In this document: piece by piece, positions 1 through 11,691 of the stretch
How positions within the stretch are numbered: position 1 is the first letter of the stretch
Layout of the letters: each line of letters opens with the position of its first letter
DNA from: Arthrinium phaeospermum
Lineage: Eukaryota > Ascomycota > Sordariomycetes > Amphisphaeriales > Apiosporaceae
Length of the DNA stretch: 64,000 nt
Assembly: GCA_006503535.1 (NCBI GenBank)
Contig: QYRS01000009.1
Span: 992,001 to 1,056,000 of the forward strand
Direction: 5' to 3'
Program-made: the position numbers and the translations under genes
Notes under the pieces: generated by a model
Database searches by the model: none
Seen by the model: the letters and a program-made list of their open reading frames with translations, nothing else
Told to the model about the DNA's origin: nothing

Positions 1-1069
1 GGAGGACCGCGTCCCTAGTTCTAGTTCGGCCACGGGCTCGCAGGCTATTGCGCCCGCCGCTGCGGCAGCCTCCAAGGCGACGGACGCGTCAAAGTCTAAA
101 GACGGTAAGTCTGAAGACAATGACACCTCCATCGCCATTCCGGAGTCTGCTCATGCTAAGCTAAAACCAACAGCTGCGAGACAACGAGTTCTCTACACCG
201 CGAATGTCGGCGATGCACGAATCATCCTCTGCCGCAACGGCAAGGCGCTCCGACTCTCATACGACCACAAGGGCAGTGATGAGAACGAGGGAAAGAGGAT
301 TGCCAACGCGGGTGGTCTGATTCTCAATAATCGCGTCAACGGCGTGTTGGCTGTCACGCGTGCGCTCGGAGATACCTATATGAAGGACCTGGTGACCGGA
401 CACCCTTACACAACCGAGACGGTGATCCAAGCCGAGATGGACGAGTTTGTGATCATTGCTTGCGATGGCGTAAGTTTTTGAACCCGCTTTCACTGTTTTT
501 CCTGTTCTCACTGACATTGTATCTAGCTGTGGGATGTTTGCTCGGACCAAGAAGCTGTTGACTTGGTACGGGAGTCGTCAGACCCCAACTTGGCTGCCAA
601 GCAGCTTGTTGATCATGCTCTGGCCCGGTTCAGTACCGACAACCTCTCATGCATGGTCGTCCGCTTCGACAAGGCCGCGCTCCTGGAAAACCAGAAGGAC
701 AAGTCTCTCGGGGTGGAAGGAGAGCCCAACGCCGCCACCGGAAAGGTCAGCGAGTCCGAGAAGATCTTGAGTTCGACCAAGCAGAAGATTGCGGATGGCG
801 GAAACCCGGCGATCGGTATATCGGCCAGCAACAGTGGACGTGGTCATGACCCCATACCCGTCACCAATGACAACCCCGAAACCTTCACGCCTACCACCCT
901 CGACTCTGCTGTGGAGGAAGAAGCCGCGATCCCGGATTTCAGCGATGCGCCCGAGGTTGCGGATCCTCCTGCCGAGGACGCAAATCCCGGCCGTCCTGAG
1001 TCGAGAGATTTGCCGGAGATCCATCTCCCTGAGAAAGCGAAGGAGGCGGCAGCAAAAGCATCGTCCTGA
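1..1069 (+). CDS. ptc1: PP2C-type Ser/Thr phosphatase, PTC1-like (3' part)
   Basis: C-terminal part of a metal-dependent protein phosphatase 2C; the 5' end lies outside the window. Frame 2 is open from base 2 to 469, an intron runs 470-526 (GTAAGT...TAG, 57 bp), and exon 527-1069 ends in TGA. Visible PP2C motifs are YTANVGDAR, the RNG/YDHK segment, [11 protein letters not shown], the Asp-Gly metal motif of ACDGLWDV (split by the intron) and the late metal-binding Asp in STDNLSCMV. Family knowledge: yeast Ptc1 shows the same order of blocks and dephosphorylates MAP kinases of the osmotic and cell-wall pathways. Beyond the catalytic domain there is a tail of about 130 residues rich in Pro, Glu and Ala, longer than in yeast and probably disordered. 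A low-complexity Ala/Ser/Lys insert (about residues 10-55 of the visible part) interrupts the catalytic fold, as in filamentous-fungal orthologues. Confident of family; the PTC1 subgroup is inferred from the block pattern. Confidence 0.9.
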
Positions 1070-2437
1070 CGACCTGCCCACCGAAATGTACCGGAGCCCC
1101 GTTGCCAATGAGCATTCATGCTTTTTTTGATGGTTTGCTACCTGCATTCCGGGATGTCGAGTCGCCAACACCGTGGGGATGTCTTGATACCCATCGACGA
1201 AGAGGGACCAGAAACGGAGGCTGACATTTTGAACATACAATTGTACACGACGAATGGAAATTTACGGCGGCATGTTAGGGATCGTATCCCTCTCTGACTG
1301 GCCTAGGGTAACATCCCTGTAGGGAGATGGCATAGAAGGGTTGGCAAGCAGCTTTTAGGCTTCCAAGCGCCATTCTCACAGGTGGTGGGCATACGCATTT
1401 TACTTTTTCTACTTTTTTTCCGCCGCCGCGATAGTTGTGTATATTTGTAGGAGTAGGCAGCTGGCTCATGAAAACAAATAAGAACAGAGGACGAGAGGAG
1501 CCCCACGGAAGGAAGTCTGCGGGATTAAGCAAGCGCTCTTGGGCGAACCTGAATGAAATGAGGATGTACATTTTCTGAACTGCTGAGAAACTGTGTCTTC
1601 TGTACCTTGATGGTGTGATTTGACGGTCGGTTTGTATGATTTTTTGATGCTATCATGAAGGTGACGCGGAAGTGGTCGAGGTCACGTAGGCCTGTCACTA
1701 CATATGTTCGCTGTTCGCAACAACGTCTAACGGTCAGGTAGGTGGGATTTGCTTACCTGAGAGCAATTGTTGATTTCGCAATTGATACTCCTTAACAATG
1801 TGTAATCTTTCCCGGCCGGCAAGTATCCACTGGGCTCATACGTAAGTAAACAGGCTCGGAAAGATCCCATGTTGAGTCGGGAACGGACCGAGGCTCCGGC
1901 GAAACTGTGGGCAACATATTGCCGGGGTGTCTGTTACAGCAACATTACCCAGGAAGAAGAAGCCTGGATGATACAGTGATGAATGAAGGGCGAAGACAAA
2001 CATACCGTACTGGCAAGAGTGTGTTTCCCCTTAGCTGGATTTTATAGATCTATTCGCTTGTACTCCCTAATGCGAAGATTGACGAGGCGTATGATGTCAC
2101 CTGGGAGCAAGAAGGCTTCAGTTCGTTCGCCTCGCTTTAAGAGTGTATCGCATCGGAGATTCCCACGAGGATGTTACTACGTAGAGTCGTGGTATAAACG
2201 ACGAGGGCGTTCAGAAGCGATTTTCACCCCTTGCACACACGACTTGAGCTCTTCCGAGCTCCTCGTACGGCCAGCAGCTATGGCCTCCCGTGTCATGCCG
2301 TAGGGTGACATGCCGCACGGATGTGAATTGACAATACGGCTAGGGTATGGGACATTGGTAGCTGGCGCAGAAGCTGGCGGGCCGAATCAGCTTTCGAGAA
2401 CAGCTCGACAAGCCCCGGAGGTGATTTTGTTTTGTTT

Positions 2438-2462
2438 GCCATGCCATGCCATGCCATGCCAT
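2438..2462. repeat. GCCAT pentanucleotide tandem repeat
   Basis: About five direct copies of GCCAT in a row, with a decayed copy (ACCGTGCC) just to the right. It lies in gene-free DNA and is a short microsatellite. Confidence 0.85.
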
Positions 2463-5147
2463 ACCGTGCCATCGCGCAATGCACCGTTCGGGTCCGATCA
2501 CTAGTTTGTGGGGTGGTTGACTATTCCACTGGCTCCAGAATATAACAGTGAAATAAACGAAGACTGCTGTAACAATATCAACTGCTTACCGGCACAATAA
2601 AGAGACTCGACCGGTTTATTCTCGCAGGGGCCTGCAGGATCGCTCGCTCCCCCGAGCCCACCTTAAAGATGCTGGGATCTGGTTCGGCATCCAAGACCCC
2701 CCGGCTCACGTGCTGTGGTTAAAGGGTGCGGGATCAAAGCGTACATAAAACAAGTCGCGCCATCTGGTGCCGCAAACAGGTCTTAACTGGCACCTGCTTC
2801 CTTTTTGAGGACGATTCCATGGGTCCCCGCCACGTGTAGCAGCGGCCGCGGGTGGGCTTTTTAGTACCGGTATTCCATGCTTCAGAGGTGTCACGATACG
2901 TCAGCTGTATGAGAAGTCCTCATGGGAGGCAAATGCCGGTAAGAGGTGGGTTCGGGTTCGATGGGTGCATGATGAACGACAGGAATACCAGAGTACCACA
3001 ACAGGGAAACGAGAAGACAAGGCGGGATGACTGAGACGTTTCCGTAAAAGATAATGGATTGGTTGGGATCTTAGGTTTTCTTTCCACTTACATGCTTGTA
3101 GGCCGCAGGCGCATGCAGGTTTGCTGACCCGGAACTTTGTCCGCACACTCGAATGGATGGATGTACCTTAAACTAAACCAAATACGGCCTCCGAAACTGG
3201 GATGACTGCAGTGGATTTCGTTCGTGGCCAATTGATAAGTGGTTTGCGATTATAAGAAATTAGAATGATGTGCAGCTTTGAGCCTCTATCGATTTAAAAA
3301 CGAAATAGTATACAGGTAGTATGCCAAAGTAGAAGCCCTTGGAGTACCTACTGCTTCCTATCCCGGCCCAATATAATGGCCGATCAGCTGTGCCTGGTGT
3401 GTATCACGGCTCGAACTTTCTGGTGGGGAACACAGAGGCGGGAGTTCCCCAATATGGTACAAATCCACTAGCCCATGCAAGATCGTGCAGAGAGGGTTTC
3501 GGCCATGCGCAGTAGTAGGTGTAACATGTGTGCCGGCGGGATTCAGCTTGCGTCTTATGGAAAGTGTTTACTGTTAGCTGACCCGGGCGCTCGAACGACT
3601 GACTACACGAGAAGGCCAGTCGAGACTTCGCGGCTGCATCGGGGAGAGAGCCGGTCATGCTAAGGCTACTTGCTCAGTCATCGGCAGTCGGAGCAGTTGT
3701 TTAGGACTGCTGAGGAGCCCGGTTGTTTCGGTAGCATTCAGGCGTGCAAGCGCAGGTAGAAACATGCTGATTATTGAGACATGGAAGTGCGTAAAGGGGA
3801 GGTATGGTGCAGTCTAGGCTCGAGGTAACATTCAGCAGCACCTCCCACGATGCGAGCACACGTGCATTGTTCCATGATTCGATGATGCGCATCCAGATAT
3901 GTATACGAACGCCGGAATGTGATGGGATTGCGGGGCTGCAGTGAGGGCATGCTGCCAACATGGCACCAATATCCAGGTGGACAGTTCAAGCCGACTATCG
4001 GCAGATCTAGCTCAGGTGCCTATCTCGCATACCTACATCCATAAAGTAATGTACTTACTGTATGTACGGAGCACGTTGGGCGCTTACTTGAGGATCTTCG
4101 CCATCTTGCAGATTTCTCACGAAGACCTCATGGTAGACTGGTAGTAAGATTGAAGAGAATCAAAGTGCCTGGAGTAGTTGTGGCCTAGCGCGAGCACCTG
4201 CATGGGTTCGGTTGAAATGGGCATTGTGACTGGTCACCGGCTGCGGATCCCCTCTACCCCCCTCTTCCGACCACTGCTGCCACTAAACCGCTTCGACGTG
4301 GACTATTTTCGCCAACCCGCTTTCCTCCACATCATCACTTTGTGCGTGCACTGGTGTTGGTGTGCAATCACTGGAGACTTTGGCCTGCATCTCATCAATC
4401 GTATCTCGCTCGCTTCAACCCAATCGAGTTGCTTGCTGTATGTCGTCCCTGATTTCGTCTACACACACCCGCATCTCGTTCGCTTGAAGAGCACCTAAAG
4501 TTAGCCTCTTCTACCAGCAGGAGCAGCTTCTCCTAGGTACAGCCTACGGGCCTACTTCTCTAGACCTTGTACCTCACCCCAATCTACGGGCCCCGTCTTT
4601 TGGTTTCCGTTCTTCCCTCTCACTTGCCTACACCCCACCAGCCGGTTTTGGGACTCGTGGGTTAATTGATTTGAGATGCTTCTGTATGCGTCTCGTCGCT
4701 GCTACACTTTGTCGTTCGTCTGATAATCCGTCGACAACAAGCGACAAGTCTGCCATCGCATACCTACATGCATACCGACTGTGCTGACTGCGACTTGCCT
4801 GCATTTCTCAGTCACACCCCTGGCCCATTATCTAATCAGTCGCGACCTCGAATCAGAATCAGAATCAACCCGAGCTTTCCTAACCTAGTTCGGAAGCCTA
4901 TCCTGCCTCCTGCTGCAACCCTCTCCCCTCGCAGCGCAACATCCCGGTCTCCCCTGCTGTACCATCGCAAGCGCTAGTCGTCTCCTTCGACCCCTATCAA
5001 TATCCTTCGGCGAAATACTGGGCTGTCCCGCTCAGACGCGCAGACCCCCCATGTTTGGAAGAGCTTTGTGCCTTTCATGCTCGATTCCCAAATAGATAGA
5101 ATCGCCTGTTGACTCTTCCGTTCACCTGGCCCGTTCGAATAGAAAGC

Positions 5148-5165
5148 GAGAGAGAGAGAGAGAGA
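5148..5165. repeat. GA dinucleotide run in the presumed 5' leader
   Basis: Eighteen bases of alternating G and A about 410 bp before the ATG of the ADF-domain gene. GA/CT runs are common in fungal promoters and leaders; no function can be read from it. Confidence 0.8.
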
Positions 5166-5573
5166 CTTTGTTAGACAACGTAGCTTGTTGTTTTTGTGTC
5201 GTATTTATTGTGTGCGCGTATCTATCTTTTTTGGCAGTCGCCAATACTTTCTACTGCTGTCCGTCCGGAAAGGCCTCCACCCGCCGCCGAATGCTGTCGC
5301 TTCCCATCCCAGCCGTCGACTAGATGTCGGGAGCTCTTCAACAAACCACCTGCGTTTCTCCCTCCCCCGAAGAAGACGAAGAACTACGAACGGGCTGCGA
5401 CGACGCCGGATCCGACTGATTGTCAATGCTGCAAAGGGATCGGGACTGTTTGCTGCCTGCTGGAACCACGACTTCGCACAACCTCGCACCACTTCTTCTC
5501 CGATTAGATTCCGGTCCGACTTCCACCTCTACCACTCCTCTATAAGACTGCGCTCTCGTCGCAAAGGCAAAGG

Positions 5574-8500
5574 ATGTCGTTGGGGGGCTTGGACAGTGCA
5601 GCCATCAAGGAGGCGCACGAAGCTGCGAATGCTGAACCAGGCGGTTGGTATGTTCAATCGCATCTCTTTTCTGGCTCGATGGGACGGAGATACTAGCCTG
5701 CGATGGCTGGCGTGGCCAGAGCTCGATCTACACTGCCTTCCCGTCCGGTCTCCAATATTACTCTGGCAATTGCCTGGTTACTAACCGGTGTCTTTGCGCG
5801 AACAGGTTTCTCCTCAAATATGCGAGTCGCGATGAAGTTGAGCTGCACAGCCGGGGGACGACGGGCGTCGTGGAAATGCGCAAGGCCATTGCCCAGTACG
5901 AGGAAGAATCACCGTTGTACGGCTTCTTGAAATACAGGCGGAGAAATCTCATTATCAAGTACCAGCCCGAGGGCTGTTCAAGACTTGTGCAAGGTAAGAA
6001 TTCCTCTTCCTCTGGCGCAGTAGCCATGTACCGGCGACACACACACACACAACCTTTACACACTTCATGCTGCTGTCTCTTGCACCTCAGCGCAAGCACA
6101 TGTGCGTTTTTTTGAGGCGACCACCAAACTAATTACGCACGATTCTTCACCACTCTAGCCCGAGCGACTGTCCATTTCAACGCCATTTGCGACAATTTCC
6201 AGCCGTACAACACAACCTTCGAGCTCACGAACGCGAAGGACCTCAAGGACACCAAGCTCTCGGCCGCATGCTCCCTGCACACGGCGGCGGGTTCGACCTC
6301 CTCCTCGACAAGCTCCCTCCGCAGGCGGCGTCTGATGGAAATTACAGAAGAAGAGGAGGAAGAGGAGAGAGAAAGAAAAAGACAATCAATCGTTCATGAC
6401 GAGGAAGAAAACCAGGACGGCAGCGAGGCCACTCCACATTCACCTCCTTTATCGTCTCCAGAACCGCCAGTGGTCTTGGATCGACAGCAAATTACCGACC
6501 CACAACATCCGGATTTTGCCTCCATCCCTGACCCAGCTACTTTCTCAGGAGCAGCTGAACCCGCCTCGCCCTCCAAATCGGAATTCGACATTGAGCCGCC
6601 CAGGCGCCAGTCTTCGCAGCTCACGCGGCCGGAGCTGTACCACTATTCGTCCTACTCGTATGGCAAGCCCAAGGTCAAGCTGGCGCCCCGCCCTTCCATG
6701 GATGCGAATTTGAGGCCGCACACGTCTAGCAACTACAGACCCATAGCCGCCCTCCCGGCGGGCTTTAAGCTATCAAGAAGCGCAAAGAAGAATAAGGCGG
6801 AGCACAAAATGGAAGAAGAAGAGGATATGGAACAAAAGGAGCCCATTAACCCCACACCAAATGCCACGTCGACTACGACCCCTGATCAGCACCAGAACCC
6901 GGGTGCTGCCAATACTACGACTTCACTACTGCCACAGCGACCCGCTACAAGCTCGGGCGCGTCCCTCAAAGGGTCCTCCTCTTCCTTCGCCGACAAAAAT
7001 AAGATGACACCTGAGAAGGCTCGTCTTATGAAAGCTATGAAATTGCGGGAGAAAAAGAAAAAGATGAGCATGCTGCCGTCCGAGATAGTTCCCGAGCCTG
7101 AGCCTCCCAAGGAAGAGAGCACTGTAGTGGATGTGCAACAAGAAGAACACCATACAGAGGAGGAGGAGAAAGGTCACGATAAAGAGGATGTGGAACAGGC
7201 GACCGTCGAGACGGAACTGCCTGCCCTAACCATGCACACGGAGGCCAATACGGAAGACACGTCCACGGACTCGCATCCACCCTCACCAACGGTTGGGTCC
7301 TCTGAAGTTGGCGTATCGACAAAGGCTTCTTCACTGTCCGAGTCAACCGACGAAACGGTTCAATACCCAGCCAAGGGCACGGGGCTAGATGTCGAAGACG
7401 GTCCACCGAGTCCCCAAAAAGAAGAAGAAAATGTCGACGCCGGCCCACTGGGTTCCGAAAATGCAGACCAGGCGGCCAGCTGCGAGGAGCACAATATGGA
7501 GAACGAGCCAAGCGAGGCGGAACCCCTCCCTTCGGCCGTCATGCCGAGTAATAATGAAAGTACCGGCAGCACACTTGTGCAGCACGATGACGCTACAGAC
7601 GGGGAGCCGGCTGTCGCAGAAGTCGTCGACGAGCCGTTGGCGGAAGAATCGCCCAAGATTCCAGAAGACGAGCAGCCCGTCGAGAATGCGACGGCAGCAG
7701 TGACACCCAACGAAGCTACAGCACCTACCGCTAAAGCCCAAATTGAGGTTCAAATTCCGCAATCTCACAGCCGAGAAGTAGACCCACACAATCAAGATGA
7801 GCCTTCGCCCAAGTCCCCCTATGGCGTACCGCTTTCCAGGTTCTCAAGTAATGAGCCAAAGTCGCCCGCAACACCGACTTTAAAGTCTAGGTTTTCGACG
7901 CAGGATCTCCGAAAAGCTTCATTTGCTGAGGCTATCCCTGTTGTGGCTGAGGTCATCCCGTCACCACCTTCTGATGCTCCCTCGGTGAAGGTTCAGCAGC
8001 CTGTTGAGGAGTCGAATGACGCTGTCGGTAAAGAAGCACCCCCGGAACTGCCATCCAAAGTAAAGCGCAAGCCCGCCGCTATTGATCCTGCTCGAGCCGA
8101 ACTCTCAAGGGGTACCCCTCACTCCGAAATATCCGACCCTCTCCTCGACGACGCGCTCTTGGATGAGCTGCAGGCCGCCACGCTCCAGCACGCTCAGCCT
8201 ATGACAGTGGCCAAATCTCCCATCACCCCGGTATTCCCCAGTACAAGCCCCAGAAAGTCTCAGGTCCCAGCGCTGCCGCGAGCCGTGTCTAATCCTGTTC
8301 GTAACTCTTTACTTGTTCCTGGAAACTCCAGATTTGGCAGTCTTCGCAGCACCTCAATGAGTACGAACGGCCTCTCACGACAGGCTTCCAACGCCAGCAT
8401 GCAGTCCAACAAGCCAGCCCCTGCGGTGGGATCCAGCATCTCTCAGCGAATCAAGGCCCTCGAACAGCTGCGAAATGCCGGCGGCGGCGCCAGCAACGAA

Positions 8501-9917
8501 CCTGTAGCACCTGCTCGCAACAGACCGACTACCCCTTCCTCGTCCTTCTTTACGGTGCGGAAGTCGGCGAGCATCAGGGAACCCTCCGTGTCTCCTTCTG
8601 GCACGGCTGACCCTGCTGCCTCTGTTGACGCGCGAGACGGCAGATCCGAAAAGTCTCGTGACGGCTCGCCAGACCCGAGTCGTGTCACTAAGCGTGATCG
8701 CTCCTTGTCTGTCCAGAGCAGGTTATCGGTATTTGAACCCCCCAACCCTACCTTATCCGTCTCATATGCACCTCGCGGTCGGCCAGAAACCGTACAAGTG
8801 ACCGCGAGAATCGTGCGAGACGGCGAACAACCATATCCCAAGCGGCCAACTTCCCGTGACGAACTTCAAGCTTACAATGCCGGTAACCTCAAGCAATCGC
8901 CCATCACTGTCGAACATCAAAAGGCCGAACCCGGCCAGGAACCAGCAGCATCCGACGCGGCGCTTGCCGATGCCCCGACCATTACCGAGCAGCCGAAAGA
9001 GACGATTGCGGAGAGAAGAGGCTCGAAACAGGAGTCTGACTGTGGTGCCGAGAGCAAGCGCAGATCGTCCCTAAACATGGTCAAGGACTTCATCAAGGAC
9101 CGCCGGACCTCCGTTTCGAGCCGTTCGGGTTCCGTCGACAACCTGGCCGCCCCTTCTCCAGCAGCCTCTTCCAGGTCACCAACCCGACCCGCTTCGGCTC
9201 ACCATAGCAGCAGTGGCAGCCTCGCCCGCCGTCTTTCGATCTCTAGCCGTCGATCGATGAACAGCGAGCGCGATACGACTCCCGTCCTTTCCCCGTCCTC
9301 CATCACCGAGGAGTCGGATGAGAAGGGTGAAAAGCAGAGCACCGCTTCGCGCCTCATGCGTCGACTCTCGAACTCGCTTAGCGGCGGCAGCCGAAAGGCC
9401 CAGTCGCCCAGCATCTCACCCACCGTGACGGAAGAAGACGACAGCGCGTCTACCGCGGTGACTTCGCGGCCGGAGTCTAGCGTCTCCTCGGCCACCAAGT
9501 CGATCAACCCCGAGTCCCTGGTTTCCTCGTACATGGGCGATGTGAATGTGCAGTTCCCCGACAACTTGCTGTGGAAGCGCCGCAGCATGTGCTTGGACTC
9601 GGCCGGCTACCTCGTGTTGACCGCCCTGCAAGGCCACGCCCCTACAGCCAAGGACCGGGCGATTGGGACGAAGCGCTACCACATGACTGACTTCCGTCTT
9701 CCCTACATCCCCGATGCTGATATCCAGGAGCTTCCGAACAGTGTCTGCCTCGACTTCAAGCTCGGGAGCGGCTTGCAGGTTGCATGCGAGGATCGTGCCA
9801 GCCAAATGAGTATACTACACGGTAAGTTGGCTGTTCGCCCCGGGTTTCCTGTCGACGCAATAAGCTAACAGTGTCCCTGCAGCTCTTGAAGATGTCCATC
9901 ATCGATATACGTCTTGA
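5574..9917 (+). CDS. Large ADF/cofilin-domain protein with long disordered region
   Basis: Four exons: 5574-5647, 5806-5993, 6159-9821 and 9883-9917, all with GT-AG introns and continuous frame, giving 1319 residues. Residues 1 to about 135 form an ADF-H (actin-depolymerising factor) fold, with FLLKYASRDEVEL, a YGFLKYR strand, IIKYQPEG and ARATVHFNAICDNF. Family knowledge: such domains bind actin. A very long acidic, then Ser/Pro-rich, low-complexity stretch follows (about 145-1190), with many SPxK/R and TP sites that look like kinase targets. The last 115 or so residues regain folded character (QFPDNLLWKRRSMCLDSAGYL, YHMTDFRLPYIPD, LDFKLGSGLQVACEDR) and resemble a PH-like or tail domain. The start ATG is chosen because it opens directly into the ADF domain; the other frames across 5185-5784 lack domain similarity. 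Likely a cortical actin regulator; the exact orthologue is not recognised. Confidence 0.85.
6034..6051. repeat. AC dinucleotide run inside intron 2
   Basis: Short alternating A/C microsatellite within the 165-bp intron 5994-6158 of the ADF-domain gene. It does not touch the splice sites. Confidence 0.8.
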
Positions 9918-11691
9918 ACAGCAATGCCGCCGACGCTCGGAAGGCTCGCCTCTGGCCTGCCTGCCTGCCTTGTATAGCCAGCCCGGCCTCATTCCTCTCC
10001 CGAGTACAGTACACGATTGATACCCATACAGCTTTGTTTTGTGCGTCGTACTTGGCTCACACGCTTATGCTACGCATTGCATGCCCGCCCTGCATTTTCT
10101 CCTTTGTCTCTTCGACGGCCGCCCCGCATCGACCGTCATACAAGCATCCAGCCTGACAGCTGCCCGTCTCCCTTTTCCTTAAAACACTGTTTTACTTCTT
10201 TCTGCTTCAAATCTTCTTTGGTTTTTGGTCTTTTTTGGTCGGTCTGATTGATGATGAGGGAATATGATACATATACATTTTGTAATTCACCCTCCGGCAT
10301 TCATCCTAAACTTCTTGTATTTACTTTTTTTGTTTTCGACTACTCGACTTTTGTTGTGCGTATCGAGTGTCGCCCTCCTACGCCTTTGGCAGCTGCTTCG
10401 GAGGCAGTATTCCGTGGAATGGATTTTACTTTATTCGCTAATGGGTCGTGGTGGTGGTTGCTCTACTGCTATGGGGTTTTCTCGCCATGGCGTAGCGGCA
10501 CGCACCCACAGACGCCTGGTTAGGGGTGAAAAGCAGAAAGAGGAGTTGTACACCCACAGAACGAAAGAGTCTGTTTACTTTGGAAGAGGTGTAGTAGCGA
10601 AAAAAGGAAGAGCTAGCTACATGCTATGCTACCTAACCACGACTCCTTAGATGGAGAAAAGAGGAAGAGAGAAAGTGACATGGCGAGACGAGGAAGAAAG
10701 TGTAGAGATAGATATGGGGGAGGGGAAAAGATGGAGTGAGTGGGAGTGAGAGAGAGAACATAGTTGTTGCCATGAGAACCAACTTGCCAGCTTCGGTGAC
10801 GTTGTTGGCTCCCCCCAGTGTACATATTTGTTGGATAAGGAAGGGGAGAAGACGGTTTAGTACACCCCTCCCTTGTCTTTTTCCTGTAATACTACAAAAC
10901 CTGTGAACAAGTTCATGAGTTCGCAGTAACTTTTGACATTTGGCATGATTTGGTGACTTGCGGTTTCTGTTGGTGGCCTGTCTCTACTTTGATGGTTTGT
11001 GGTGGGTGAGTGGACGTTACGCAGTACCGGCTCTGCTACCTGGCTGGCGCCCGAGAAACTCTGCCTTGGGAGGCACAGCCTCCACAATCTCTCTTGGGGA
11101 TGTGCCGTGGCGCCTACCCCTCACTCACTGTGCAGTGGAACATGGGTAATATCTCCTTGATGGCGATAGTGCTGCTTTTCGTACAGGACTTCTCGTAGAT
11201 GATTAACAGGCCTCTTATCCAATTGATTATTCTATTTAACGGAGTAAACATTATGATGCCAATAGCACCAACTGATCCCTGATATGTACAGTACAGCATA
11301 ATCTGGTGGGGGCAGCATTTTCGCCATCAAGGGGATATGCATCTTCAGGAGCTAACGCCGACACAGCCCTCCTGTATGTGTGGCGGGTTAGCAATCTTGT
11401 CACGTTTATGGCTCACTAGTAAGTGCTGGCGCAACTTGTCGGCAGCGCACCTTTCAACCTGTACATATTGCTTTTCTACCTGCGAAAAAGCGGTAAGCCT
11501 CCTGGGAGAACCCAGGATTCAGAATGCTACCCCCCCTCCCCATCTTTCTATACATCAGGTCTTCAACTGTAGCATCTACACCATATCGAGACTCGGGAGA
11601 ATAATCAACTGATCGCTGTCAAATCGCAGTCTCTCATTCAACCATCCATTGTACGCCACTTTGTGCACCAGCTGTAGAGCTTTACTTCACC
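9918..11691. other. 3' UTR and intergenic DNA, no gene seen
   Basis: The left part is T-rich and holds the presumed 3' end of the ADF-domain transcript. Nearby short open frames on both strands show no domain and strong low complexity. The right part must contain the promoter of the HET-domain gene; no clear TATA box was found. Confidence 0.55.

Larger units (their letters stand above)
1070..5573. other. 4.5 kb without a recognisable gene; includes the leader of the next gene
   Basis: No open frame here has coding character, and short frames on both strands are rich in Cys, Arg and Ser as expected by chance. The left part holds the 3' UTR of the phosphatase gene. The right part (about 4200-5573) is CT-rich on the plus strand, typical of fungal promoters and long 5' leaders, and probably serves the ADF-domain gene. 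A GCCAT tandem repeat and a GA run are listed separately. No RNA gene was recognised. Confidence 0.6.

Noticed and set aside
2438..2462. Short tandem repeat as a CRISPR-like array
   Set aside because: Units are 5 bp with no spacers; a microsatellite in a eukaryotic genome.
5185..5784. 199-residue plus-strand frame before and across exon 1 of the ADF gene
   Set aside because: Arg/Ser-rich with no domain, and it overlaps the ADF exon in another frame; it is leader and intron sequence.
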